NCBI GenBank assembly: GCA_022836615.1 | Contig: MU405214.1 | Location: 186,001 to 250,000 of the forward strand | DNA length: 64,000 bases | DNA from: Annulohypoxylon bovei var. microspora | Taxonomy: Eukaryota > Ascomycota > Sordariomycetes > Xylariales > Hypoxylaceae | Reading direction: 5' to 3' | Part shown: in pieces, positions 11,288 to 22,919 of the stretch | Numbering within the stretch: position 1 is the first letter of the stretch | Layout: each line of letters begins with the position of its first letter | The notes under the pieces: generated by a model | What the model was told of the DNA's origin: nothing | Seen by the model: the letters and a program-made list of their open reading frames with translations, nothing else | Databases searched by the model: none | Made by a program: the position numbers and the translations under genes

Positions 11288-14056
11288 ATGTTGACATATA
11301 TTTTCGCAACCATCGTCGGGACGCTGCTCGTACCCGTTCTAGTCAATGCCGACGACATTAACGCTTTATGGATCGAACCATCTCTACAATGGCACGTCGA
11401 CCCGACCTTAATCTGAGATGGACATGGAATTAATTGTGACCTAGGTACGGCATCGATGGTAATTGGTCTTCAATTGGTCTCTTCGTGGGGGAGCCAGCAC
11501 AGGAGATCAACGTCACTATAAGCACGAGTCTGTCTGAAATATGGGTTGTTGAATCTGGCGGCTGCAGTCCCAGTAAGTAGGCTCGAAGCCAAGACCGCAT
11601 AACATCATCGAGTGTAGGCAATAGTCTGACCTATTATAATTAGATGTCCGTTGCGCCGACGCTCGTGGAGGTATTTATAACACTAGCGCATCGCAAAGTT
11701 GGTCGCCGCTTGGCGCATGGCAGCTCGGTTTAAACTATCTCGGGTTGGGAGGTAATGGCGATTACGGGATGGAGACGGTTGTCGTTTATGACAGCGTACG
11801 TCGTTGGCAGACCTCTTTTAATAAGCAGGTTGTAGCTGGTATTAACGACACCGGTTATTATACCGGCTTTTTTGGGTTGGGTATTACGCCCGGTCGCTTT
11901 AACAATGTCGTTGCACAGAGTCCCATTGCCGCATTAGTTGAACAAGATGGCGTTATTTCCAGTCATAGCTATGGTTATACGGCTGGAGCATACTACGGTG
12001 AGTTCTAGGTCGAATTTGGAGTCAAAGATACACTACCTAACTATAATCAGGAGGTTCGCGAGGAACTCCACTGTCTCTGACGCTGGGTGGTTACGACGCC
12101 GAACGCTTCGAGCCTCACGACACCACATTTAACCTCCAAGCAACTACAAGACAGCCAGAGGTGTTAGTAAGAGCTATTACTGCATCGGTTTCTAATGCCA
12201 GCAGTGCCCCTACTTCCTGGCCAGCCCCATCGGTCGCCTTATCGTCTTTTAACGAATCTATGACAGCTCTACTTGACAGCTCAACGCCTTATCTTTGGCT
12301 TCCAGGAACCATATGCGATCGATTCGCTGCTAGTCTAAACCTCACGTGGAATGAAACATTTGGGGTGTACTTATTTCCGGACAACGACAACCTGGATCGA
12401 TACCGCTCGTCCCCGGACCTCTCGTTCACTTTCACGTTATCGAGTGCGGACAATCGTGACGACTTTGGGCAACCACTCGATGTCGCAGGAGTCGTGAATA
12501 TCACAGTCTCTGCTAACGCATTTATTCAGAGTCTTCGCTACCCATTCATGAACCTTATCGAATTCGGTGCTGCAGCAGTACCATATTTCCCTCTGAAGCG
12601 TACTGAGGAAAATGGTACAATTATCATTGGAAGAACCTTTTTCCAGGAAGCATACTTGATCACGAATTACGAAACGAGTAGTTTTTCTGTCCACAAAGCT
12701 GTATTTCCAGCAAACCCACTTCGAGATACGTCTATTCAAACCATAGCAGCTTCGAGCAATAGTCCTTATCCTGGTCCACCTGCACGGTCCAGTAGCGGAG
12801 GGGGTCTTTCCCAATCCCAAATCGCTGGTTTGGCGATAGGACTTTGCTTCTTAAGTATAATCGCAATAGCAGCTTTATTACTTTTGCGTCGAAGAAATAG
12901 GAAGTCAAAGGCCGCAGTAAGTTCTGAGGAGGCTTTTAAGGACAAGGCTTCCACAATCGACTCATCACCGCCTACTACTCCCGTAGGTCGTATTGTATCC
13001 AGGATATCGAAAAACTGTCCGATCCGAAAAGCCAGAAAGGGGAGTGTCCGCGAAGAGCGGGAGGGACGCGAAGAACATGAATATCATGACTCGGATAAAG
13101 AGCTAAAGGTGTTTGAATTTGCTGCGGACCAAAGTCATGAGCGCTACGAATTGCCAGCTTTGGGACCCGTAGAGTTGGATGCTACTATGGCCAAGGAATC
13201 CTTGGATGCCAGCGACCAAGAATCACAAAGATCGAGTGGCTATGAGTTCGCGAAATACCAATTGGAACAACAGAAGCATGGGTTGGTTCCTGAATATACC
13301 CCTCGTGTGGCAGAATCGCCGGTCAAAACATATAACATCAGCCCAACATCACAGTACGGACCATTGAACCGTATCACCGAATCCCCATCGCCAACATCGA
13401 GTCCGACGTATGATAATTCAAGCAACAATATGCCTTCACCGCTAAGTTCCCAAAGCGATTGGACAAATAGGATACCAGATAACTACTCTCCTCCCATGGG
13501 ATTCGTCCCTTCTCAAACGCTTTCGCATTCAACCTCGAACCCAGCCCTTACATATGCGCCGTCGTCGCCGTCATCGCCGAGTTGCCCTGGAACGGCCTCG
13601 TTAGGACGTTCCGCTTCAACCAATGGATTCGGACCGTCGCTACAGCCTCCTACAGTTGTACCGCCTCCCGCTTCATTTCAGAGGGCACCAATCGATGCAT
13701 CCCGGGTGATATGTCTAGGACCTTTACCGGATAATGTTCGCCTACCCAATCAGTACCCCCAGCAGTCTACGCAAGCTCCCCAAATACCTCAGTTGTCGAT
13801 ACCTGGAGTCCTCCACCTTGATGGTGAGACATTCGCTTATCCGCCTATGCCTCCCATTCCAACTCAAGAGGAGTGTTGTCGTGCTTCCCGTCGCGTCTCT
13901 ACGGCCGACACTCTAGGAAGCAATTACACCGTTGAGGAAGAGGCGCGTATGGTGGCAGCACGAGAAGCAGTGAATACGCTCGGCCGGATAGACGGGGCTG
14001 ACCTTATTCACATACCCCAACCAGCATCGAAGCGATATAGCTGGGAAGAACCATAA
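11288..14056 (+). CDS. Single-pass membrane protein with aspartic-protease (A1)-like ectodomain, probably catalytically inactive
   Basis: Four exons were read: 11288-11391, 11445-11572, 11644-11997 and 12051-14056, giving 863 residues. Intron 1 (11392-11444) appears to be GC-AG; no GT donor keeps the frame. The protein has a signal peptide (MLTYIFATIVGTLLVPVLVNA), then a pepsin-like ectodomain with many N-glycosylation sequons to about residue 440. One membrane segment follows at about 452-476 (AGLAIGLCFLSIIAIAALLLL), then a basic stop-transfer RRRNRKSK and a cytoplasmic tail of roughly 380 residues rich in Ser and Pro. Where active A1 proteases have DTGSSDLWV this protein reads STSLSEIWV, so the first catalytic Asp is Ser. 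The second site reads ALLDSSTPYLWLP, keeping Asp but not the DTG/DSG glycine. It therefore looks like a pseudoenzyme with a receptor-like layout. Function is unknown; binding of peptide or wall ligand is inference. Confidence 0.85.
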
Positions 14057-14974
14057 TATTTATATATGAGAAACCCACTACCCCTTGTTTATTCGCGGGG
14101 GATCCTGTCATTTTCTTAAGACATTTTAATCATTTATATCGACCTTGCTCGACGCACATATTTTCTTTTCTTTTTTTCCAGATTTGTATATACCACCAGC
14201 CAGCAGCGGAGTTCGGCGGAGCGGAATCTTTGTTTACATACATATTGCCTAGCGGGATACATGTCTCGACGATGATAGGAGGCATGAGCGAGCGAGTGTG
14301 TTTTTCTCCAAGCATCGGACTGGCGTTTCAAGTCGGGCGGCTCTTATCGAGGCCCTAAGCGTGCGATGTCGCGCGTCAGGGCGGATTGTAGATACTAATC
14401 ACGCTGTGGGACGAGAGAAGAACGGTGGACGAATAGGGTTGTCGAGATGTTACGCCGACGTACGAAGGGACTATGGGTATCGTGATGTCGACGCTACGAG
14501 GGGATGTGTTGTGGCGTCTGGCAGTGTAGGTAAATGCTAGCTATTATGCCTTAGTGCCGAGCTACATAAGATAAGAGAAAATTAGAGATCATCCTTTAAA
14601 CCTGATACTGTCTGTTCATTAAAACCCACATTGAGTTGTTCAAATTGTGCCTTACACTCCGTTATAGAATCGGTTTGCTCGAGTGTTAATGCAACTGTCC
14701 CCACATGGGGGGAACCAAGCCTCAGAAAACGACCCAAACTTACAGCAGAAAATACTTGCAAGGATATACGCCACATTAATATGATAATAGAAAACGTCAC
14801 GTTTCAGACGATTTTTAGTACCAGACTGTAATAGCAATGATGAAATTCAAGGCAACGCAAATATAACTTATTAAGCCCGAAAATAGCGAGCGAGAAGAGA
14901 ACAAACACAGCTAATCTCGAGAATGTAAATCACCCATTGACAACACGGCACGACTTCACCTCACTTCCTTCGTT
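14057..14974. other. Intergenic region between convergent genes
   Basis: This holds the 3' flanks of the A1-like protein (rightward) and the F-box protein (leftward). Only short open frames occur and none is recognisable. A pyrimidine-rich tract lies at about 14160-14180. Confidence 0.5.
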
Positions 14975-17900
14975 TCAGATAGCCTTTCCTTTCCCCTTGC
15001 CGATGCCGCCCCCTCCAAGCGAAGGGAACTCATCTTCCTGGTCCATAAGAGCAGCCATGCTCGCCTTCCTGCTCTCCTCCTCCGCCAGACTGAGCTGCAG
15101 CGCAAACTCCAAGTCATCGTCTACGGCTAATTTGGAACTGGTGGCTACAGAGTTTGACGATTCGGCCGGCTTAACCATGGGAGTATGGCTCGACGACAGA
15201 GAGCTTGACATAGATCCCTTGCTTCTCTTATCCTTGATCATGATCGGAGCATCGTACTCTCCGGAACCGCTGGCCCTCGGCGATCCCCCCATGTCATTTA
15301 CACCTTCCATAAGGGACAGGCGGATCGCGGCTTGGATTTGGAGTTCATAGTCGCTTTCATCCGTCGTTTCATTCCGCGCGCTTGAACTAGCAGCCTGAGG
15401 ACTCGGTCCGGTTACGCTTGGGTCTGGAGTGACGGTACTAGCAGAACTAGAAGTAGTATCGAAATCTGCAGCCGAACCCGTATCGCTCGCACTAGTCCTA
15501 CGGTGCTCATCAAGGAGATATGTTTCCTGGGACATCATCTCAGCGTAGCGTAAAGCTTCCTCTTCTGTTAGTTCTCCGAGGCCAACACCGAAACGGGAAC
15601 GAAGGCGAGCTTGTTCTCGCGTTTTGTGCTGTTGTTCATTGCGTAGCTCTTCAGCTTCGGCAGCAATGTAGCCTGCGACGCCACCAACGTGACGTCTACC
15701 AGTAACCCGGCCATGAGTATCCGAGTGACGTTGTCGACGCTTACGGCCTGTCGCATGATTTGAAGAACTATAGGACCAATAACGCACAAAGGTTCCAAAC
15801 GATACAACTCCGTGAAGCAAGCCCGGGTCGGGATCTAAATAGATAGCCCCAACTGCGGCGAAATTTGAATTGCGTAACGCCGGGTTGACGGCAAGTAAAT
15901 GTCGAGGCATTCGGCCTAGAGAACGCGAATTAATAGTCCGAATTGGGTCTAAGGTAGAGGCGAGAGGGTCCCATGCTTGGACGAGCCCGTCACTGCCACC
16001 GTGAACAAGGTAAAGAGCCGACAGAGCTAAACACGAAATCTCAGGAGATTCCGTTTGAATGATTCTGACTGGGTGCACACCATCGCCACTATGGCCTTCT
16101 CGCATATTCCACAGGATAACCTTTCCTTGATTCGTGCCCACTCCAAATAATCTTGCGCGTCTACCGGGAATATCTGATGGTGCCTGCCTTGTTGGTGTTG
16201 CTAGACCACTCGAAGCGACACTGGCCGTGGTTTTTAGGGGGTCTTCAAAGGATGTGACTAGGGCAAGCTGTGAACTATCCATTCCAATCGCAGATATCTG
16301 CCAATTTTCCAATTCTTTCGAGCAGAAGAACGTCTCACGCCAATCGTCCATGCTTGGCTTTGCGATACTAGTCGTTGTCGGTGGAGGAGACAGCTTACCT
16401 GAAGCAGATAAAACCTGCTTCAACAAAGGCGAGCTAGATGGGTTGGGAGAGGAAGATTTGGTACTGCTACCACCAAAAATAGATGGAGCAGGGACAACCT
16501 CTAGTGGAAGTTCTGGACTGGGAGTCGGTTGAGCATCGGGTCGAGTTCGACTCGTGGCACTTCGAGTAAGTCGTTTAACAGCTGAGGTCTGATCTTCTTC
16601 CAGTCCGCAATCAATGATGAATACACTTTCGCCAGCACTGTGTTTATCATCACTCGCAAAGTCCACCTCAAGTTTTCGACGCATATCCCAACCGAAGCAT
16701 ACCTTACGGAAATGGGCTGGTTTGTAGCGAAGGAACTTTTCTATCTCACGAGCTTCCGCAACCATTTGATCTTTAGTCAAACTCATGCTATCTGAAGGAG
16801 ATCTAGGAGAATAGGCACCACGAAGTGCGTTCCTACCCGACTCATCCGGACGCGCCTGTCGTCGAGTCGCTTCTACTAGATGCCAGTAAGTCGAGCGGCC
16901 CGTGTGCCATGCGAGCTTAAGACTATCGTCGGATTTTGTCTTGCTAGTGGGTGCAATCGGAGGTTGAGTTAGGTAATATACCTCTCCCAGTGCGTTTAAA
17001 GCAACTGCCCACACTCGACCGAGAGTTCTACGCTTCTGACTATAGCTATCATCGATCTTGAGTGCTATGATAGGCACTCCGGGACTAAGCACCCAGCGAG
17101 CGCTAACCTCACCCGGGGTATATCGCGGCCCCGTGGGATCATAACCAAGAGCGAACGCAGTTACGACGCCCAAGGAAGAACCGGTCATGATTCCAATCAA
17201 CGACTGAGTCACAGAAGGAACAGACGACGACTTAGCAATCCAAACTGAGCAGACACTCTCTGAGAGCTCCGGGATCTTCGGGATATCAGGGTATGCTTCG
17301 ACGAGTCCTGCGTCTTGACCCAGGTACTTACCCCTATATTCATTTGTTGCGCGGTAGAAGACACGACCGCCGGGAAACCCTTCTCCACCAAGAAGTCCAT
17401 ACGGTTGGCTAACATCCATGACGTTGGGAACAGCAGCGGGGCCTTCACCAACACCATATGGTTGAAGGTGTGGTACTACCTCATCCAGTTGGGCAAAACC
17501 AAAGTGGTCGTCTATGCCCCATTTCTCAACCTTGCCACTAGTAGGGTCGCTGAGAGTGCCTACACCCATGTCCGAAGCTCCGTGGATAACCCTGGGCGGC
17601 TTCTTCCCGCTGGGTTTGAACGTAGCGTGGATATTGGTCACCAATGATGGAAGCTTGGTGTTATACGTCAAGACCGCACTTGCCTTCTTACCGGATTGGC
17701 TCGTTCTAGAGGAAGATCCGATGCCACCCGAACTTGTTCCAGGTTTGCCTCTAACAAGACTACGGAGAAGTCGGGTTCTTTGAAGGTATTCGCTACGCCA
17801 AGAGGAATGGGCCGCTAGACGTGTGAAATGGCGCACTTCCGACCGTACAATGTCTGGATCTTCTTCACCCCATATTCCATTTTGATTTTTACCACTCGTG

Positions 17901-18512
17901 GATAACGCGTCCTGTCCGGGGAAGAATCGCTGGAAAGCCATGCGCCATGCATGGGGAGTAGTGACCAAAGAATAAAATCGCTTCGATACTAAGGCAACGG
18001 CTGCATGAGAATCCGGATGTAGGTGAGATAGAATATGCGTCAGGATCTCTGCAATAGAGTTAGAGTATGTTCTATTAACAAGAGTTATCAAAAGAGAGCA
18101 TACCGTTGGGGAAGTCAGATAGCTGAACTCCATCGGAGCGCGTATCGGCGCGTTTAATGACCTTGAAGCCTAAGGCCTGTCTAGGTACTGCTGGTGTCAA
18201 TGCATTTTCATATTCAGATATACGCTGGCTAAGAGCCTTGGATCGTGTCGCATCTGGCTCCTCGTGGGCGTCGTTCAATCGGCGCAGTCGTTCCTGGAAG
18301 GAATCGGGGTTAACGCCTTCTTCGGCATCACCAACGGCGCTGTCGCCTCGCTCTGAGCGCGGTGACACGCCACCGGACAGCTGTTGCGGCAGAGAACGGG
18401 GGGCTGAGCCACTAAGATCATGGTGCTGAAGGCCATGTTGAACGGTTTGGAGAGATTGAGGAACGCTGTCTAGTAGAATATGTTTTGAGACCTCAGAAAG
18501 CTCTTGTTGCAT
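14975..18512 (-). CDS. F-box protein with WD40-like centre and C-terminal ubiquitin-interacting motifs (Ufo1-like SCF receptor)
   Basis: This is a probable substrate receptor of an SCF ubiquitin ligase. Exon 1 is 18512-18104 and exon 2 is 18048-14975, joined across a 55-nt GT-AG intron that falls inside the F-box: LSDFPN joins EILTHILSHL, followed by VALVSKRFYSLV and a Trp-containing end. The total is 1160 residues. The middle contains beta-propeller-like stretches such as GTNQGKVILWNMRE and YLVHGGSDGLVQAWDP. Near the C-terminus are two ubiquitin-interacting motifs, YELQIQAAIRLSLMEG (about 1034-1052) and DDLEFALQLSLAEEE (about 1112-1130). F-box plus WD-like plus UIM is the layout of yeast Ufo1, where the UIMs promote turnover of the receptor. 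The start is set by the Met at 18512 (MQQELSEVSKHIL); the frame is open a little further 5' but without an earlier Met. Orthology to Ufo1 is inferred from architecture only. Confidence 0.85.
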
Positions 18513-20468
18513 AAAGTATTGTAGGAGAAACGGGAGTAAAATGCGCTTTGACTGTGCGATAGACGATGGCACAGTCAATAATCAATAATGATTAATAATT
18601 TGAATAAAAAGAGAGTGCGGGTTACTTATTTGTGCGATGTTTTGTCTCAATGTTCGTTAGGAAATTGAGGAGAAAAAAGTGAAGTTATGATTACTCGCGT
18701 CGTTGCCAGTAATCTCGTAATCTCGCTACCATAGAAAAAGTTACCTAGGTACTTACAAATAAGGTCGTAGTTACTAAACTTACAACAGCTAACCCCGATG
18801 ATTTACCGGTAAATAGACTACGTTCTTAGGTAAAATCTGAGTCGTAAAATAGGAAACAGTAGTAACGCGCCTACTTGAGGAAATTGTTATAATAGTTAGA
18901 TATTAATATGAAGCTATTTATGAAAAGTTATTGAGAGGAACAGCCTACTTCTAAGTTAAAGGAGAATATAGCAAGGAGAATATCCCTGTTTAACAAAGGA
19001 ACCGGCTAAAGACCATCACCGTTCAATTGAAAATTCAGAGACTTCGAAAAACAAGGCAGGCAACTTATGCGATAGATGATGACACAGACACGATGGATTG
19101 ATCCGCGTTGTAAGTGATACGGCCCGGCAAGAGCTTCCGCCCTCGAGGCCCAATCCCTCGCACATGTGTCTCTCAGAACAGGAACGGACCACTTCCAAAG
19201 ACTTATGTCCTAGCCACAGGGCTAAGGTAGAGGCCGTCGTGAGACCAGTAATAAGACTAGCAATCGGTGGCCGCTTTAGGGAATGGACCGCCAACTCTAA
19301 ATATCAAAACTGATCTATTGTACCTATTGGATTACATAGCACGGAGGACATAGGTGCAACAGATTAGGTATGTACTACCTACCTCCCTGGGGAAGGCTGA
19401 TTGACATAAGTGCTTAATTCGGCCCGAGGATCTTCGACATGTCTACCGTCATAGGTAGGAGAGGGATGACTACGCGTGGCATAAACAGCCCGCGACAACC
19501 AATGTTAGTCTAACATGACAGTGTGGCACGTAGGGGGGTGTATAGCAGAGTCAAATGCAATAGGCAATACATCACTGCAATTCTTCGTTGAAGTAATCTC
19601 ACCTAGGGATTCAAATGATCAATTAATACAATAATTAATATAGAGAAGTGTAAAGGAGATGCCCACCATGTCCTATCGATAGCAAAAGCCCGACATGAAT
19701 AAGCGTATTAAAGTATTTCACCAACTAAGCCCCCCATTGTCTCAGAATAAATTACCACTAGCCAGCCTACCCCTGAGACAACATTATGCAGAAACCCTCT
19801 GTCGGTTTATCGTTCGATAGAAGATTTTGATTGTCTTTTTTCGTCTATTCATGGTATTATATCACGACCATTAAACACAATGGGCTCTAGAGGACCGCTG
19901 CCGGTTCGACACGACTATCTCCTTCTTCACGTTGTGCTTTTTCCCTTCACCACCAGACTTAGTTAGAACCAGACGTTCATATTCGGGACAGGCGTGACAG
20001 TCATAAATATACAAGTATCCGCGGTCAGTCATCTTTCCCGTTGGGTCCTCTAGAGTCCATTTTTCGACACATTCCGTTTCCTCCCTTCAGCCGCTACTCC
20101 AACCAGGCACACAAGAACACCACCTTTGCCTCCTCTCCAACCCGCTGTCTCAATTGTAAACGCAAAACGCATTAGATTAAAGTACCTGGTCATCAGATCC
20201 ATGCCAGCAAAAGGTGGGCTTAAATCTTTGTAGATGCCGAGGATTCGTAACTATTTTTTCCGGCGGCAAACTCAAATATCCCTTTGACAAACCGACCGTC
20301 TTAGAATGTAAATCACAAGAATACCCCAGTGAATGCTCACACAGGGTCGCAATTCCTTAGGCAGGCCGCCCACAGTGGCTTCTGTTTAAAACAGGCAACG
20401 CCTTCTGGATGGGTATCGAACTATAACTAAAATGAAACGGGTGTGACGTGCAGGTCGTATACGTTCGC
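18513..20468. other. Intergenic region
   Basis: This lies upstream of the F-box gene and downstream of MSB2, both of which are leftward. The sequence is mostly AT-rich; a more GC-rich patch at about 19090-19290 carries short frames without recognisable motifs. TACCTAGGTA occurs near 18740. No RNA gene or mobile element is seen. Confidence 0.5.
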
Positions 20469-22919
20469 TCAGTTCCAGCCAAGAGAGTTCTCAGCTGCGA
20501 CTGGCGCCGAAATGTTGGCGGTACGTGCCGAGCTGTTCATTCCACTCCTCCCACTTCCTTGACTATCGCGCGTGTTTCCTACAACTCCACCGTAACCAGG
20601 GTTGCTCGTGAAGTCCCGACTTAGCAACGCACCACCCATTAGAGCCGGGCTTCCGGCTTGTCGCATCTCAGAAGGTGAGTTGACAGAGCTGCTCCTCTGG
20701 TGCCTCTGCTTCTTGCGCTTATAGCGGCGGGCAATGATAAACATGGCGGCGCCATAAGCACCAGCAACACTAGCCGCGCCCACGGCAATACCAGCTGTCA
20801 CACCCTGCTGCGCACTAGTTGTCTGCTCTCCAGGACCCGCGGTGTCGAATGGGTCATTGTTGGCGGAGCCAGTGTCAGCTGGGTCTGATCCGCTACCTCC
20901 AGTAGAACCAGTAGCATCGCCTAATAATGAACCAGGCATGATACCGATAGCGGGGTTGATTTGGCTGGTCAGGTTGTGTACTAGCGCGTTAGGGTGGTTG
21001 TAAAGAGATGTTGTCGGGTACCCGATGTCCTGGCTCAGCTTAGAAATTCCTTCCGTGGGATACCAGACCATAGCTTGCGAAGTAATGTAGCCCAGGCGGG
21101 AAATGGTATCATAAGGTCTAATGCTGTACATCACGACCCTATCAGTGTCGTAGTTACCGCCATATGCAAGTCCCTGAGGAAGGAGATCGAACATCTGAGA
21201 AGCAGCTAGAGGTTGATCTACAAGATGCTGATAGTTCTCACCAAAGAGGAACGAAATTTGGATGAGGGTTGTGTCTTTGGGTTGATCTGGCGCTTCTGTC
21301 CACGGGGTAATTGCCTTCGGTAGACTCGTCGGAATTCCTGTCACCGTAGGTTGTCCACCAGTGTCGGTGGTGCTGCTGGAAGGCTGAACAATGATTGTCG
21401 TCGGGAGCCAAGATTGAGAGTCCGTAATCGTGCCAATCACAGGAATACTCGTAAAAACGGGTACTGACGTAGACGACGATGTAGTTATAGCAGGAATACT
21501 ACTTGAAAAAACCGTTGATGACGCAGTGGTTGTAGGTTGAACAGTCGTGCGCTCAGCAGTGCTGGTGAAAGGAGTAGTCGTGTTCAGAGGAACGGTAACG
21601 ATGCTCGAAGACTCGGTAGTAGTAGGGACCTCCGTCGCCGAGACCGTAGTGTTAAGCGAAACAGTTGGCGAAGTGACCGGGGTGGTAGTAACATCGGCTG
21701 ATGATGTAGTAGTAACATCGGCTGACGATGTAGTGTTGTTAGGAATTATAGTGGATATCGGCAAAGGCAAGCTAAGACTCAGGGACTCTGTAGGGAGAGC
21801 AGTCGAATCCGTGGTATTGGCAATCGATGTCGGGATCACTACTGATGAGGATGATGAGCCAGTGCCGAAGAGAGGTGGCAGCGACAGGAGAGGCGTTCCA
21901 GAACTTGAGGTAGACGAGGTAGACGAGGCAGTCGGGGCGGTGCCCGGGAAAGTGGTGGTCGGGAAGAGAGTAGTCGGCAACAGAGACGGCAACAGTCCAC
22001 CATCGGAACTCGTAGTAGTTCCCGTAGAGGCTCCGATGTCTGATTCCGTGCTCGATTCCGTTGCATTAGCCGAGGCCGTCGGTAGAACAGCGCTCGTAAC
22101 CCCTCCCACTGCACTAGTAACTCCACCAACTAGACTGGTTACACCACCGAGTAATCCACCGCTTGAGCTGGTCGAACTGGGGGTCACGACACCCGTAGGG
22201 GCAATGAGAATGCCTGAAGATGAAGAGGGTACCGTCGTGGAGGGAACGGTCGTAGAGTCACTTGCGGTTTCGATGGAAGTGCCATTTGTAGCCTCACCAG
22301 TTGTCGAAACTTCAGCAGTAGTCCCCGTAGCAGTTCCAGTTGCGGAAGCAGTCGTATTGGCCGAGACGGAGGCCGTTTCTGCATCCGAACTAGGTAATAG
22401 CGACGGAAGATCCAAGCTGAGTGTTGGCAGGGAGATTAGCGGAGGCACTCCTCCTGTCGACCCAACGCTACCAGAAGTACCAGAAGTGTCAGAAGTGTCA
22501 GAAGTGCCAGAAGTGCCAGAAGTCGAAGCCGAAGTTGAAGTTGAAGTTGAAGTTGAAGTTGCTGTTGTCGTCGCTTGAGACTCGGATTCGGATTCACTTG
22601 TTGAGCTTGCGCTAATCGAGGAACTTGCGCTAGTAGAGTCTGACGAAGACGTTGTCGTCGTCGATTCGCTGCTAGAGTCGATTCCCCCTAGAAGACTAGA
22701 CAAGAGATCGGATATGGAGTCCTTCTTAGTCTCAGAATGAGTTGTCGAATCCACCGTATCGCTTTGCGTACTCCGCGACGCCGAACTCGTAATAGTGTGA
22801 TTAGTGTACTGCCTCTTTACGTGTCTCGGGAAATAGATCTTCGGTCTATTTTCAGGCTCGGCGGTTGCCAACGAGGCGGCGGCCACTAGGGCGGCGATGA
22901 ATAATGAACCAGAATGCAT
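20469..22919 (-). CDS. MSB2: MSB2-type signalling mucin (osmosensor/MAPK pathway input)
   Basis: This is a single-exon gene of 816 codons. It has a signal peptide (MHSGSLFIAALVAAASLATA) and a Ser/Thr-rich mucin region of roughly 480 residues with local short repeats such as a run of TSTS and GTSDTSD. Then comes a globular extracellular domain (IIVQP, GIPTSLPKAITPW, TTLIQISFLFGENYQ, SQAMVWYPTEG, NALVHNLTSQINPAIG), one membrane segment (about 707-730, GVTAGIAVGAASVAGAYGAAM), basic residues (RRYKRKKQRHQR) and a short tail ending SLGWN. This order and the membrane-proximal domain match filamentous-fungal Msb2, which signals to the Kss1/Fus3-type MAPK cascade and in plant-associated fungi contributes to surface sensing. 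The plus-strand frame of 343 codons inside it is a shadow of Ser/Thr codon repetition. Confidence 0.9.
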   Translation of the reverse strand: MHSGSLFIAALVAAASLATAEPENRPKIYFPRHVKRQYTNHTITSSASRSTQSDTVDSTTHSETKKDSISDLLSSLLGGIDSSSESTTTTSSSDSTSASSSISASSTSESESESQATTTATSTSTSTSTSASTSGTSGTSDTSDTSGTSGSVGSTGGVPPLISLPTLSLDLPSLLPSSDAETASVSANTTASATGTATGTTAEVSTTGEATNGTSIETASDSTTVPSTTVPSSSSGILIAPTGVVTPSSTSSSGGLLGGVTSLVGGVTSAVGGVTSAVLPTASANATESSTESDIGASTGTTTSSDGGLLPSLLPTTLFPTTTFPGTAPTASSTSSTSSSGTPLLSLPPLFGTGSSSSSVVIPTSIANTTDSTALPTESLSLSLPLPISTIIPNNTTSSADVTTTSSADVTTTPVTSPTVSLNTTVSATEVPTTTESSSIVTVPLNTTTPFTSTAERTTVQPTTTASSTVFSSSIPAITTSSSTSVPVFTSIPVIGTITDSQSWLPTTIIVQPSSSTTDTGGQPTVTGIPTSLPKAITPWTEAPDQPKDTTLIQISFLFGENYQHLVDQPLAASQMFDLLPQGLAYGGNYDTDRVVMYSIRPYDTISRLGYITSQAMVWYPTEGISKLSQDIGYPTTSLYNHPNALVHNLTSQINPAIGIMPGSLLGDATGSTGGSGSDPADTGSANNDPFDTAGPGEQTTSAQQGVTAGIAVGAASVAGAYGAAMFIIARRYKRKKQRHQRSSSVNSPSEMRQAGSPALMGGALLSRDFTSNPGYGGVVGNTRDSQGSGRSGMNSSARTANISAPVAAENSLGWN

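Noticed and set aside
14937..15350. 137-codon plus-strand frame
   Set aside because: It is antisense to the C-terminal UIM region of the F-box protein.
21547..22578. 343-codon plus-strand open frame
   Set aside because: It is exactly antisense to the Ser/Thr-rich region of MSB2; the low-complexity Val/Glu/Ser translation is a shadow of repeated Ser/Thr codons.
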